From the NCBI RefSeq assembly GCF_003461245.1, contig NZ_QTWS01000003.1:1-64000 (forward strand): a DNA stretch of 64,000 nucleotides, in the 5' to 3' direction. Position 1 is the stretch's first letter, and each line of letters opens with the position of its first letter. The position numbers and the translations under genes are program-made. This stretch comes from Blautia sp. AF19-10LB. GTDB lineage: Bacteria > Bacillota > Clostridia > Lachnospirales > Lachnospiraceae. Below are positions 44,297-53,476 of the stretch, piece after piece. The notes below the pieces were generated by a model. It worked only from the letters and a program-made list of their open reading frames with translations. It was not told where the DNA came from and made no database searches.

Positions 44297-45868
44297 CTAC
44301 TTCCTGTACTCTTCTATTTTACAGCTATGTTCCTGTGTTTTTTTATCATAATTAACTCCGACAAGCAACAAATTTCCATGATATTCTTCAAGGCTCTGAC
44401 AATATTCTCTTTCCTTGATCTGTGCTATAGCACCGACTGCATCTTTGTTCCATTTCAATTCTACTACCAACGCCGGTTTATCTGCAAATCGCTTTCTTGG
44501 AATAAAAACCAAATCTGCAAAGCCCTTTCCACCAGAGAGTTCCCGATGAACTGTATAAAAATTCCGCGCGGCATAAAGTGCAAGCGAAATCGTATAACTT
44601 AATGCATTTTCATCATTGTACTGAATATGCGAAGTCTCAAAGTGTGCCTGCCGAATCCCCTCCGCGACCTGTTTTTCACGTCCCTGCCAGATTGCCTGCA
44701 GGGTATCTGCTGAATTTTTGAGTGCTTTCGATACTTCTCCCCAATCTGATACGGATACTGCATTCACATATTCTGCCCGGATTTCATCATTAGGAATAAA
44801 CACAGATCTTGCAGAATAATGATACCCCAAATATCCAAGGTGGATCAACAAGGTCAAAACATCGTCTTCGGTACGGAAAGTTGTCATATCATTTGTAAAA
44901 CTTCCAGTATTTACCGGAACTTCCTCTCCGGCAAGCATGCTCAGGATATCGTCTCTCAGTCCTTCAAAGTTCATATCAATATAAATCTGCAAAGCCTCAA
45001 ACGTTTCTGTCTGGTTCCAGTAATTTCCCAGCTTTCCAAGCCTCATACAGCTGACTACAGATTTGGGGCTGTATACAGAAGAAACTTCCTCAAAAGAATA
45101 TCCATCATACCAGTTTCTGATCTCACTAAGTTCCATATGATACTCTTCACAGAGTTTTTTTACTTCCGCTTCTGTAAAACCAACATAAGAAGCCAATGGT
45201 CCCGGGTCTATCATAGAAAATTCATCAAACATATTCAGCGCACTGTGTGTGCCATATTTTTTGATAGGAAGAATCCCCGTCATATATGCAAGATGGATAT
45301 AACTTTTGTCTTTGATCAAATCACGCAAAAAATCCAGATATTTCTCCTGTGCTTCTTTGTCATTCTTAAATTCTCGAAAAATGCAATCCCATTCATCTAT
45401 AATAAGAATAAATGGGCATTTACTTTCTGCATAAATATCCTGCATGGTCTCTGCCAGATCTTCCGGATCAAACAACTCCACATCCGGATACAGTCTTGCA
45501 AGTTCTCGGATCACTCTCTGTTTTATTCTGGTAAGCAGTTCCTGCACATTAGCGCTTCGGCTTAAAAATTCCTGCACGTTAAGAAAAATTGTATCATATT
45601 TATTCAGATATCTGGTAAAATTTTTGTCTTCCGCAATTTCCAGACCTGCAAATAACTCTCTGGAATCACAGCCTCTGCTGTAATACGCAGTCAGCATATC
45701 TGCCGCCATAGATTTCCCGAAACGTCTCGGTCTACTGACACAGACATATGCCTGCATGGTATTTATCACACGATTTGTATATTTTATCAACCCTGTTTTA
45801 TCCACATAAATATCAGAATTTACAGCTCTCTGAAATTTACTGTTATCCGGATTCAGATAATTTCCCAT
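44297..45868 (-). CDS. AAA-ATPase-like / PD-(D/E)XK superfamily protein
   Basis: 523 residues. The N-terminal AAA-ATPase_like domain starts YVDKTGLIKY, with a P-loop-like SRPRRFGKSMAADML and Walker B FILIIDEWDCIF. The C-terminal PDDEXK_9 domain has ADLVFIPRKRFADKPALVVELKWNK, keeping D-x(n)-E-x-K. This family is widespread and often multicopy in gut Lachnospiraceae and Bacteroidetes; its role is not settled (a mobile-element or regulatory function has been proposed). Confidence 0.88.
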   Translation of the reverse strand: MGNYLNPDNSKFQRAVNSDIYVDKTGLIKYTNRVINTMQAYVCVSRPRRFGKSMAADMLTAYYSRGCDSRELFAGLEIAEDKNFTRYLNKYDTIFLNVQEFLSRSANVQELLTRIKQRVIRELARLYPDVELFDPEDLAETMQDIYAESKCPFILIIDEWDCIFREFKNDKEAQEKYLDFLRDLIKDKSYIHLAYMTGILPIKKYGTHSALNMFDEFSMIDPGPLASYVGFTEAEVKKLCEEYHMELSEIRNWYDGYSFEEVSSVYSPKSVVSCMRLGKLGNYWNQTETFEALQIYIDMNFEGLRDDILSMLAGEEVPVNTGSFTNDMTTFRTEDDVLTLLIHLGYLGYHYSARSVFIPNDEIRAEYVNAVSVSDWGEVSKALKNSADTLQAIWQGREKQVAEGIRQAHFETSHIQYNDENALSYTISLALYAARNFYTVHRELSGGKGFADLVFIPRKRFADKPALVVELKWNKDAVGAIAQIKEREYCQSLEEYHGNLLLVGVNYDKKTQEHSCKIEEYRK

Positions 45869-45940
45869 TCTGGTGCAGTCCTTTCTTGCTTTTTGTTTTA
45901 TCTTACCACAAAGCCGTGCTGGATTCTATGATTTGTGAAA

Positions 45941-45977
45941 AAAATACAGACCCACAATTTCTGCGGATCTGTATTTT
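45941..45977 (-). terminator. terminator after the serine hydrolase remnant
   Basis: Arms AAAATACAGA/TCTGTATTTT with T-runs on both sides. Confidence 0.8.
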
Positions 45978-45983
45978 AATTTT

Positions 45984-47188
45984 TTATTCGAAGGTTCCGG
46001 TAAATTTCCAGACCATATCCGGTTCTTCCGGGAGATAAGTTACGTTTGGACGCCAGGTTGCAATAACTTTGTCTTCTGAATTTACCCACAGACAATATTC
46101 TTCTTTATAGGAAGTATTTATAAGTCCTACGGACAGATACAGTGCTTCTGCATCCATTGCATAAGCCACGCTGTGATATCTTTTTGTAAAATCAGACGGG
46201 TAAAGATCATTACATTTCCATGCTTTGTAGCCAGCATAAAGCACTTTCTGTTCGCCGTCGATCACAGCTTCAATCTTAATTCTATATCCCTCTTTCGTAA
46301 GCACTGCGCTCTCGATCTTTCGTGGATTTTCTGTAAAAAGAATCTTGCGATCAAATAATCTTGCAGCCTCCTGTCTGGCAGTTCGAAATGCACCTTCCGG
46401 CTGTACAAGTGACAGGCTGTTTATCTTGGTCCGAAGTGCTTTCTCTGCTGCTTCCAGCTGTTCCTCTTTGCATGGTTCAGAAACTGCTTCCTTTATATAT
46501 TTCAGACAGATATCTGCGGCAAAATATTCTCTCGCACCTGCTGTGATTCCAATTGCCACCGGAAGATCACGGAAACAGATCAGATACTGACCAAATGCTC
46601 CCTCGGCCGCAAAGATTTCTTTTCCTGCTTTTATGTGATAAGCATAATGTGTCAGTGCTTTCTTTTCATCTCCCGGAATTTCTACTCTCGGTTTTCCCAT
46701 TTCTTCTATCCACCAGGATGGTACAAGCTGCCCGCCTTTCCAGTTTCCTTTCTGAAGCAGAAGCTGTGCCAGTGCGGAAATCTGCGGCGCAGTCAGATAC
46801 ATTCCCCATCCGCCGGTATTGTGTCCTTCCGGACTTGTCAGCCAGTTGATCCTGCCTGCATGGTAAGCAGATCATAAATTGTAATATCTTCCAGTGCTTC
46901 ATCATACGCCGCCGGTAACTCTTCTCTCACATAATCCAGAAGATGATCTTCCAGATGAAGTTTTCCTTCGTCTACAGCAAAACCAACACAGATACTGGTT
47001 CCGATCTTTGACAGGGAATGCATCATCTGCGGATCATTCAGTGAAAAAGGTGCCCAGGCTCCTTCCAGAACAGTCTCGCCTTTGTAGCGAACAGATATAC
47101 TGTGCAGTTCAACTGTATTCTCAAGTTCTTCCAGCATTTCTGCCAGTTTTATTGGATTAAGTTCAGTTCTTGTAAATGTATCAGTCAT
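45984..47188 (-). pseudogene. decayed beta-lactamase-family serine hydrolase
   Basis: Two frames make up one gene. The 5' piece (47188 to about 46838) begins MTDTFTRTELNPIKLAEML, has the S-x-x-K nucleophile motif SLSKIG, and ends DLLTMQAGSTG. The 3' piece (about 46860 to 45984) resumes INWLTSPEGHNTGGWGMYLT and runs to the end of the domain. About 60-80 residues that normally lie between, including the YxN motif, are missing, and the frame shifts at the join. So an internal deletion has inactivated it. GAGGAG precedes the start. Confidence 0.8.
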
Positions 47189-47636
47189 TTTTCTCCTCTT
47201 CAGACGGCTGCCAGATAGATGTTTCAATACGGATACCGCCTTTTTTAAGATGGAATTTATTTTTGCTCCAGGCATCCGGATATTTCTGCGGAAGACGTGA
47301 GATCGCATATACAACTGTTACGTTCATAAAAAATGTGATCACCTGGAAAATATTTGTGATCGTTACGATGCTCATATCAAAAATGATCGGAAGCAGTACT
47401 ACGATCAATGTGTATGTATAGATCAGAAATGGTGCACCAAAACGATTTTCCTTCAGGATTCCTTTTGGAAGCCAGCCATCCTTTGCAGCCTGTGCGATTG
47501 GATATCTGACATCATTGAATACTCCGTTCAGTGTTGTGATGATTGCCATAATCGGTCCACCGATCATAAAAATCTTGTAGACTACGGACGGCAGGATTGC
47601 CTGTGCTGCCGGAAGAATCGTCTCTACACCAGCCAC
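47181..47636 (-). pseudogene. C-terminal fragment of an APC-family amino acid permease
   Basis: 151 codons from GTG give the last five helices of an amino acid permease (VVYKIFMIGGPIMAIITTLN, RFGAPFLIYTYTLIVVLLPI, ITNIFQVITFFMNVTVVYAI). The frame is open a further ~50 bases upstream, to about 47690, then closes; the first two-thirds of the gene is absent. Its end overlaps the serine hydrolase start by 8 nt, so the two were once an operon. Confidence 0.82.
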
Positions 47637-47706
47637 CTCAACTTTGCTCTTAGAAGAATATTTTATCGTAGTTTTTGTTTGTTGTAAACAGGCAGCTTAG
47701 AGTTGT

Positions 47707-47737
47707 CAAAACAGGACTGCCATATGGCAGCCCCTGC
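47707..47737 (-). terminator. terminator after the MarR gene
   Basis: Near-palindrome centred on CTGCCATATGGCAG, followed by TTTTG on the minus strand. Confidence 0.75.
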
Positions 47738-47739
47738 TA

Positions 47740-48165
47740 TCAAAGTTCGTTTATTTTATCCCGCAGTTTCTCGGCGAAATCACAGTTGAGTTTCATAAAA
47801 AGTTTCTGTTCCTCAGGTGTCCAGGTATCGTAGATCGTGTTTTCGATCTGGATGACTTTGTAGACGGTGTCTTCCATCAGTTTACGGCCTTTTTCGGTGA
47901 GGAAGACCATTGTATTGCGGCCTTCTCCTGGGGTAAGGTAGAGGAGGTCTTTCTGCTCCATCTTGCGGATTGCTGAATTTACGGTGGATTTTGTCAGGCA
48001 GGCTTCTTTGTAGAGAACGCTCTGGTTGCAGCCTTCCTGATGAAAATTAAAAACATACAAAATCCAGAATTCACTGTCTGAGAGATTCATCTTGAGTGCA
48101 GACTCATGGTAGGCACTCTGCATCAGACCTTCAATATAAACCCATTCTTTAAATCTTGATTCCAT
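47740..48165 (-). CDS. MarR-family regulator
   Basis: 141 residues with a winged helix (NQSVLYKEACLTKSTVNSAIRKMEQKDLLYLTPGEGRNTMVFLTEKG) and dimerisation helices at both ends. GGGAGG lies before the ATG. It is 15 bases downstream of the MATE gene and therefore in its operon; the double palindrome upstream of the MATE gene is its probable operator, giving a drug-inducible exporter circuit. Confidence 0.88.
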   Translation of the reverse strand: MESRFKEWVYIEGLMQSAYHESALKMNLSDSEFWILYVFNFHQEGCNQSVLYKEACLTKSTVNSAIRKMEQKDLLYLTPGEGRNTMVFLTEKGRKLMEDTVYKVIQIENTIYDTWTPEEQKLFMKLNCDFAEKLRDKINEL

Positions 48166-48180
48166 GAACTACGCCTCCCA

Positions 48181-49512
48181 TCAAATATAACCGTATTTTT
48201 TCCTGTTGCGCATCAGGAAGAAGATCGACAGGATCAGTGCAAAAATTTCTGCCGCGATCACTGCATACCAGATCCCATATGGTCCGAACAGGATCGGAAG
48301 TACCAGAACACAGATCACTTCAAAAATCAGCGTTCTTCCAAAAGAAATCATCGCGGAAGTAAATCCGTCGTTCAATGCCGTGAAGAACGATGAGGCATAG
48401 ATATTATATCCTGAAACAAGGAAGGAAATGGAATATACGGCAAATGCATAGGTTGTCATTTCCAAAAGTTCCGTATCGTAGCTTACAAAGATCATCGACA
48501 GCGGTCTTGCCAGAAGTTCTGCCGCTATGGTCAGAACTATGCTCATGACCAGAATGATCCTGAGGCTTTTTTTGAAGAGATTCTTCAGTTCGTTTCTGTT
48601 TCCTGCGCCATAATGGTAGCCTACGATCGGTGCGCTTCCCATCGAATAGCCGATATAAATAGACAGAAAAATAAAGTTCACATACATGATCACGCCATAT
48701 GCCGCAACACCATTTGTGCCGAGCATTCGCATCAGCTGCCAGTTATACAGCATATTTACGATTGACATAGACACATTTGTCATAAACTCGGAAGCACCGT
48801 TTGTACAGGCTTTTGTGATCGCACGCAGATCCATATGTGTTTTTCCAAGACGAAGTTTACTGCTCCTTGACATGATAAAAAAGGTCAGTGGTACAATGCC
48901 GCCGATCGTCTGGCTGAGTGCTGTAGCAGATGCGGCACCTGCCACTCCCCATCGAAATACTGCGATAAATAATGCATCCAGCACGATGTTTAACACACCA
49001 GATACCAATGTTGTAACAAGTCCAAGCTGCGGACGCTCCGCTGTGACAAGAAAACTCTGAAATACATTCTGAAGCATAAACGGAACAAGGGCAAGCATCA
49101 GGATCCTGCCGTAAGTCACACAATATGGGAGCATTTCGGCATCTGCACCCAGAAACTGCGAGATCGGTCCGACAAAGATCTCACCAATTACGGTAAACAG
49201 AAGTCCCAGACCGACCAGCAGATAAACAAGCAGAGAAAAGATCTCGTTCGCTTTCTTCTTATCGCCAACGCCCAGAGTGTAGGCAACGAGGGCACTGCCT
49301 CCGGTTCCAATCATAAATCCGACCGCACCGAAGATCATCAGGAACGGCATGACAATGTTGACCGCAGCAAAAGGCTCTGCGCCGATAAAGTTTGAGATAA
49401 AAAATCCATCTACAACACCATAGATGGAGGTCAGCACCATCATAATGATGGATGGGAATGTGAAGCGGAGCAGTTTGCTGTAAGTGAAATGCTCCGATAA
49501 TTCAATATGCAT
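48181..49512 (-). CDS. MATE-family exporter regulated by MarR
   Basis: 443 residues, about twelve helices (FPSIIMMVLTSIYGVVDGFFISNFIG, MIGTGGSALVAYTLGVGDKKKANE, GASEFMTNVSMSIVNMLYN, YSMGSAPIVGYHYGAGN). The ATG at 49512 has a full AGGAGG seven bases upstream; longer frames run into the operator. It differs from the MATE gene at 41.7 kb, so it is not a recent copy. Confidence 0.88.
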   Translation of the reverse strand: MHIELSEHFTYSKLLRFTFPSIIMMVLTSIYGVVDGFFISNFIGAEPFAAVNIVMPFLMIFGAVGFMIGTGGSALVAYTLGVGDKKKANEIFSLLVYLLVGLGLLFTVIGEIFVGPISQFLGADAEMLPYCVTYGRILMLALVPFMLQNVFQSFLVTAERPQLGLVTTLVSGVLNIVLDALFIAVFRWGVAGAASATALSQTIGGIVPLTFFIMSRSSKLRLGKTHMDLRAITKACTNGASEFMTNVSMSIVNMLYNWQLMRMLGTNGVAAYGVIMYVNFIFLSIYIGYSMGSAPIVGYHYGAGNRNELKNLFKKSLRIILVMSIVLTIAAELLARPLSMIFVSYDTELLEMTTYAFAVYSISFLVSGYNIYASSFFTALNDGFTSAMISFGRTLIFEVICVLVLPILFGPYGIWYAVIAAEIFALILSIFFLMRNRKKYGYI

Positions 49513-49534
49513 AAAAATCCTCCTGATATAAAAA

Positions 49535-49584
49535 ATGTACGAAATCGTACTTGATAGCATAGTACGATTTCGTACATAATGCAA
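49535..49584 (-). promoter_or_regulatory. MATE-MarR promoter with twin palindromic operators
   Basis: Minus strand TTGCAT (49584-49579), 17 nt, TATGCT (49561-49556). Two copies of the palindrome GTACGA-(A/T)2-TCGTAC lie at 49537-49550 and 49562-49575, inside perfect 16-bp inverted arms. One copy fills the promoter spacer and the other lies just downstream of the -10, so MarR binding would block RNA polymerase. Confidence 0.8.
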
Positions 49585-49613
49585 GAAGAATTTTATACAT
49601 TCACAAACAATTC

Positions 49614-50378
49614 CTATTTCGCCGTGCTTTCTGCATCCACTGATTCCGTGTTATCTGCGCTCCAGATCAAATGACATTTCGCTGCGAGCACTTCTTCTTT
49701 CTGCTGCGCTTTCTCTGGTTCATCCTGGTAATCCCAAAGTGCAAAAGTTTCTTTTACATTCTCCGGGTCAACATAATAGACATGTTCAATCCCTGTTGGA
49801 AACGAGGTTTCATCTGTAGATTCGTCCGCTCCGCGCTCATATGCTTCCTGAAAATCCTGCAGATTCCAAAGCTCATTTTCTGTATTCGGATCGGATGGGT
49901 ATTCTTTGCGGGTCCACATGGTTTCTGACAGCATATAGAACATGTTTTTCTGATCCACCGACAGAATCGATTTCATCCGTCCCAGTGGATTGACTGTAGA
50001 ATATACTTTCCCGTCTTTTACGGAAATATCTGCCTCGTCCCAGGAAATATAATTCTCTTTGTCATAGTACCAGTAATGTCCGATTCCGCCTGCTGCCACT
50101 ACGAGAATGACCGCCAGAAGGACAGATGCAATCCGTTTCTTACGGATCTTTCGGCGGATCTTTCGGAGTGGTTCTGCCTCTGTTTTGTTTGTCTGTGTCA
50201 AATTGTTTCCTTTCGCGGTGGCTGTCAGACGATTTTCTCTCATCATTTCTTCCTGCATCTTTCTGCAGGCGGGACACGTCTTGAGATGTTCTTCTACAAG
50301 CTGGCGGCTGTCTTCACTGACCATATCGTCCACATAAAGCGGAAGTAGGTCTTCTATGATATTACAGGTGATCTTCAT
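49614..50378 (-). CDS. zinc-finger anti-sigma factor
   Basis: 254 residues. N-terminal zf-HC2 domain (CNIIEDLLPLYVDDMVSEDS, then HLKTCPAC with the H-x3-C-x2-C site), one transmembrane helix (IASVLLAVILVVAAGGIGHY at about 85-105) and an extracellular domain with no recognised family. Its start overlaps the end of the sigma gene by 17 nt. It would hold the sigma factor at the membrane until a surface signal arrives. Confidence 0.87.
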   Translation of the reverse strand: MKITCNIIEDLLPLYVDDMVSEDSRQLVEEHLKTCPACRKMQEEMMRENRLTATAKGNNLTQTNKTEAEPLRKIRRKIRKKRIASVLLAVILVVAAGGIGHYWYYDKENYISWDEADISVKDGKVYSTVNPLGRMKSILSVDQKNMFYMLSETMWTRKEYPSDPNTENELWNLQDFQEAYERGADESTDETSFPTGIEHVYYVDPENVKETFALWDYQDEPEKAQQKEEVLAAKCHLIWSADNTESVDAESTAK

Positions 50379-50856
50379 GGTTTAATTCCTCCCTGATCTT
50401 CTTACATGCTCTGTGATAAGTGACTCTTGCCCAGCTTTCGCTTTTGCCAAACAGCGAGGAGATTGTGGTAAATGACAGTTCTCCGAACACACGAAGGGAA
50501 AAGACTTCTTTGTACGGCTCTGCAAGTCTGTGCAGTACTTTGTGAACCTGAAATGCCGTTTCTTTATCCGAAAAATTCTGAAGCAGATCCGGTACAAAAG
50601 TATCCTCTGTTTCTTCCTGAGATTCCGGTGCATACTTTTTATTTTTCTTCAGATAGTCATAATATGTGTTTTTGGAGATCTGACAAAGCCACACTCGCAG
50701 GTCACAGTCGCCTCTGAAATCGTCGACTTTTTTCAGGGCTTTGAAGAATGTTTCCTGTGTGAGTTCCTCTGCGATATGGGTATTATGCGAAAGCGAAAGC
50801 AGATAACGGTATACGATGGTGAAATATTGTTCGTATATCTCCTGAATATTCAGCAT
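50362..50856 (-). CDS. ECF-family RNA polymerase sigma factor
   Basis: 164 residues. Region 2 (YRYLLSLSHNTHIAEELTQETFFKALKKVDDFRGDCDLRVWL, with the polymerase- and -10-binding part) and region 4 (LPE-like AEPYKEVFSLRVFGELSFTTISSLFGKSESWARVTYHRACKKIREEL) flank a short linker. GAAGGAGG precedes the start. A promoter of the type it should recognise lies upstream, so autoregulation is likely. Confidence 0.9.
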   Translation of the reverse strand: MLNIQEIYEQYFTIVYRYLLSLSHNTHIAEELTQETFFKALKKVDDFRGDCDLRVWLCQISKNTYYDYLKKNKKYAPESQEETEDTFVPDLLQNFSDKETAFQVHKVLHRLAEPYKEVFSLRVFGELSFTTISSLFGKSESWARVTYHRACKKIREELNHEDHL

Positions 50857-50881
50857 TGGTGTTTTCCTCCTTCACATATAT

Positions 50882-50908
50882 GACGATGTATGTATCAGAA
50901 ACGTTACA
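50882..50908 (-). promoter_or_regulatory. ECF-type promoter of the sigma/anti-sigma operon
   Basis: Minus strand TGTAAC (50908-50903), 17 nt, CGTC (50885-50882): the AAC/CGT pattern of ECF promoters rather than the housekeeping type. Confidence 0.6.
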
Positions 50909-50923
50909 AAAAATCTCACAAAA

Positions 50924-50958
50924 GAAAAAGGCATTCCGATCTATGGAACACCTTTTTC
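50924..50958. terminator. terminator between esterase and sigma genes
   Basis: Stem AAAAAGG-CA-TTCC / GGAA-CA-CCTTTTT; on the minus strand it ends the esterase gene. Confidence 0.8.
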
Positions 50959-50962
50959 TCTT

Positions 50963-51694
50963 TTATAAATTCCCAATCCACGTGCACGCAAGTTCTATCC
51001 ATGACTGGCATTCTGGCTGGATGCAGCCGCCATCTTCGTGGCTGGTTTCTTCGTTTGCGAGACTGAGGCCGTGACCGCCTGACGGATATAGATGCAGTTC
51101 TACGGGTACTCTGTGTTTGCGCAATGCTTCAAAAAACAGCATGGAATTCTCAACCGGAACGGTATCATCTGTAACGGTATGCCACAGAAAAGTCGGCGGA
51201 GTATCCTCTGTTACCTGGAATTCCAGGGACTGTTTTTTTCTCTTTTCCGAATCATTACTGTTCTCTCCGAGCAGAGCTTCAAAAGAACCCATATGCGCAA
51301 ATTTTCCAGATGTAATGACCGGATAACTGAGGATCATTCCATTTGGCTTCACCATTTCCGCATCTGTATGCAGAGCTTCTGAGATGAATTTTTCCCTCCA
51401 GAATACGCCAAGACTCGCTGCCAGATGACCTCCCGCAGAAAAGCCCTGGAGGATGATCTTGTCCGTATCAATATGGAATTCTCCTGCATGTTCTCTTAAA
51501 TATGCGACCGTTTTTGCAAGCTGCATTAACGCCAGCGGATACCTCGCCGGAGCTACACTGTAGCGCAGGATCACCGCATGATATCCTCTTGCAAGATACT
51601 GCATGGCGATTGATTCTGCCTCTCTGTCGGAGGTCATTTCATAACCACCGCCCGGGCAGATCACAACGACCGGACGCTTCCTGTCCGTTTGCAT
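50963..51694 (-). CDS. alpha/beta-hydrolase (acetyl-esterase type), N-terminally shortened
   Basis: 243 residues. Esterase motifs: VVVICPGGGYEMTSDREAE (HGGG-like oxyanion loop), GFSAGGHLAASLG with nucleophile serine, and the late HTVTDDTVPVENS (Asp) and SGGHGLSLANEE (His). Relatives have some 20-30 residues before the first strand; here that part is lost and the frame opens inside the end of the YbaK gene. The ATG at 51694 has only a weak AGG. A deletion that joined two genes is inferred. Confidence 0.78.
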   Translation of the reverse strand: MQTDRKRPVVVICPGGGYEMTSDREAESIAMQYLARGYHAVILRYSVAPARYPLALMQLAKTVAYLREHAGEFHIDTDKIILQGFSAGGHLAASLGVFWREKFISEALHTDAEMVKPNGMILSYPVITSGKFAHMGSFEALLGENSNDSEKRKKQSLEFQVTEDTPPTFLWHTVTDDTVPVENSMLFFEALRKHRVPVELHLYPSGGHGLSLANEETSHEDGGCIQPECQSWIELACTWIGNL

Positions 51695-52124
51695 CTGCGA
51701 CCTGTTCAAGTTCCGGGATCGTGAGTTTTACTGCGCTGTGGTCGTTGCCTGCTGCCGGGTATACGGTGTCAAATTTCTTTAAGCTTTCGTCCAGATAAAC
51801 CTCAATATCATCGTTGATTCCAAACGGGCACACGCCGCCCGGGGCATGTCCGATCACTTCCTCTACCTGATCGAACGGGATCATTTTTGCTTTGACATGA
51901 AAGGTATCTTTATACTTACGATTATCGACTCTTGCAGTGCCTTCTGTGAGGATCAGAACCGCATTTTCTCCCTGCAAAAAGGACATCGTCTTAGCGATCA
52001 TTCCCGGCTCTACACCGAGTGCTTCTGCTGCCATCGCAACCGTTGCTGTGGATTCCTCAAGTTCGATCACATGATCCAGAAATCCCTTATTTTCCAGATA
52101 TTCTTCTGCTCTTTTTAATGACAT
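51639..52124 (-). CDS. YbaK/EbsC-type aminoacyl-tRNA deacylase, altered C-terminus
   Basis: 161 residues. The YbaK fold is visible: TVAMAAEALGVEPGMIAKTM, the lysine-bearing strand with VLILTEGTARVDNRKYK, and HAPGGVCPFGINDDIEVYLDESL. It edits mischarged tRNA (Cys or Pro type). After SAVKLTIPELEQ the expected final residues are replaced by a tail (GRCDLPGRWL) read from esterase-gene DNA. AAAGGAGG precedes the ATG. Activity may survive because the catalytic part is whole. Confidence 0.83.
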   Translation of the reverse strand: MSLKRAEEYLENKGFLDHVIELEESTATVAMAAEALGVEPGMIAKTMSFLQGENAVLILTEGTARVDNRKYKDTFHVKAKMIPFDQVEEVIGHAPGGVCPFGINDDIEVYLDESLKKFDTVYPAAGNDHSAVKLTIPELEQVADANGQEASGRCDLPGRWL

Positions 52125-52136
52125 GATGTCCTCCTT

Positions 52137-52225
52137 TTACAGTACATAATAATGTGGAATGATATCCTCATAATGGCCATCTGGCAGACGGAACCCACCG
52201 GGGATCACGCCAAGTTTCTTAAAAT
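52137..52225 (-). pseudogene. 3' remnant of a GNAT-type acetyltransferase
   Basis: A frame ending FKKLGVIPGGFRLPDGHYED-IIPHYYVL-stop looks like the last ~28 residues of an N-acetyltransferase. Upstream it runs into a perfect hairpin at 52231. The stop lies just before the ribosome-binding site of the YbaK gene. Confidence 0.5.
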
Positions 52226-52230
52226 CAAAA

Positions 52231-52274
52231 ATAGAGTGACATCTGTATTTTATTCCTTACAGTTGTCACTCTAT
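52231..52274. repeat. perfect 11-bp inverted repeat
   Basis: Arms ATAGAGTGACA and TGTCACTCTAT with a further partial match inside; it adjoins the truncated acetyltransferase. It could be a terminator for cdd or the end of a small mobile repeat. Confidence 0.45.
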
Positions 52275-52333
52275 CTGTATACCACGTTGAAGCGTTTTCG
52301 TCAATCACGCCGTGGATTTTTATTCCAGCTTTT

Positions 52334-52765
52334 TTATTTATTCAGATTATCTGGACCAAATCCAAGCGGAAGAAGTTCTTTCAGCGTGAAAATCTCATAC
52401 TGGTCCTTGCTGGTTGCGAGAATAATCTGGAATTCTTCAGGATTGCAGAATTCCATCATAACCTGGCGGCAAACACCACATGGAGCTGCGTATTCTTTCA
52501 TAATTTTATTCATACCACCAACCACACAGATAGCGTCAAACTCCATTACGCCTTCACTGACTGCCTTAAAAAATGCAGTTCTCTCCGCACAGTTACTTGG
52601 TGTGTATCCCGCATTTTCGATGTTACAGCCGCCATAAACCTTACCGTTCTTTGCCAGCAATGCCGCACCTACATGAAAATGTGAATACGGTACATAAGAA
52701 TAATCCATCATACCGATCGCTTTTTCGATCAGTTCCTGAATCTGTTTCTGTTCCATTTTCTTCAT
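52334..52765 (-). CDS. cdd: cytidine deaminase
   Basis: 143 residues with the zinc-deaminase motifs: VYGGCNIENAGYTPSNCAERTAFFKA (the C-A-E catalytic site) and EYAAPCGVCRQVMMEF (P-C-x-x-C). It converts cytidine and deoxycytidine to uridine forms. The ATG at 52765 is preferred; longer frames overlap deoC. It is 19 nt downstream of deoC in the same operon, part of nucleoside salvage. Confidence 0.93.
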   Translation of the reverse strand: MKKMEQKQIQELIEKAIGMMDYSYVPYSHFHVGAALLAKNGKVYGGCNIENAGYTPSNCAERTAFFKAVSEGVMEFDAICVVGGMNKIMKEYAAPCGVCRQVMMEFCNPEEFQIILATSKDQYEIFTLKELLPLGFGPDNLNK

Positions 52766-52784
52766 ATTTCTGCTCAACTCTTTC

Positions 52785-53468
52785 TTAATAGCCTGTAGCT
52801 TCTTCGTTTTTGATGATTTTGACAATACGGCTTGTGCCGAGACGATCTGCTCCAAGGCTTAAGAATTTTTCTGCATCATCCAGAGAAGAGATTCCTCCGG
52901 CTGCTTTCATCTTTACATTCGGGCCGATGTGCTCGGAAAACAGTTTGATATCATCAAAAGTCGCACCTGCCTTGGAAAATCCGGTAGAGGTTTTGATATA
53001 ATCTGCTCCTGCTTTGGTAACTGCCTCACACATTTTGATCTTTTCTTCATCGGTCAGAAGGCAGGTCTCGATGATCACTTTGAGGATCTTGGAACCGCAG
53101 ACTTTTTTGAGAGTGCGGATCTCTTCTTCGATCGCGTCAAACTTGCCGTCTTTTGCCCAGCCGATGTTGATGACCATATCAATCTCATCTGCACCATTTG
53201 CCAGAGCATCTTTTGTTTCGAATTCTTTTGTTGCTGTAGTCATGTATCCGTTCGGGAAACCGATAACAGTGCAGACTGCCATTTTGTCCTGCACATATTC
53301 TTTGACCTGTTTTACATATGCAGGCGGAATGCAGACGGAGGCTGTTCCATATTTGATTGCGTCGTCACAGATCTGTTTGATCTCTTCCCATGTAGCAGTC
53401 TGTGTCAGTAAAGTATGATCTACGTGTTTTAAAATTTCTTTTACATCCATGTTTTTATTATTCTCCAT
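52785..53468 (-). CDS. deoC: deoxyribose-phosphate aldolase
   Basis: 227 residues. Class I aldolase features: catalytic lysine strand in [13 protein letters not shown] and the Schiff-base lysine in [14 protein letters not shown], then [10 protein letters not shown]. It splits deoxyribose 5-phosphate into acetaldehyde and glyceraldehyde 3-phosphate. A second start (53450, MDVKEIL) is possible; both have only moderate ribosome-binding sites. It lies between the palindromic repeat element and cdd. Confidence 0.93.
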   Translation of the reverse strand: MENNKNMDVKEILKHVDHTLLTQTATWEEIKQICDDAIKYGTASVCIPPAYVKQVKEYVQDKMAVCTVIGFPNGYMTTATKEFETKDALANGADEIDMVINIGWAKDGKFDAIEEEIRTLKKVCGSKILKVIIETCLLTDEEKIKMCEAVTKAGADYIKTSTGFSKAGATFDDIKLFSEHIGPNVKMKAAGGISSLDDAEKFLSLGADRLGTSRIVKIIKNEEATGY

Positions 53469-53476
53469 TCTTATTA

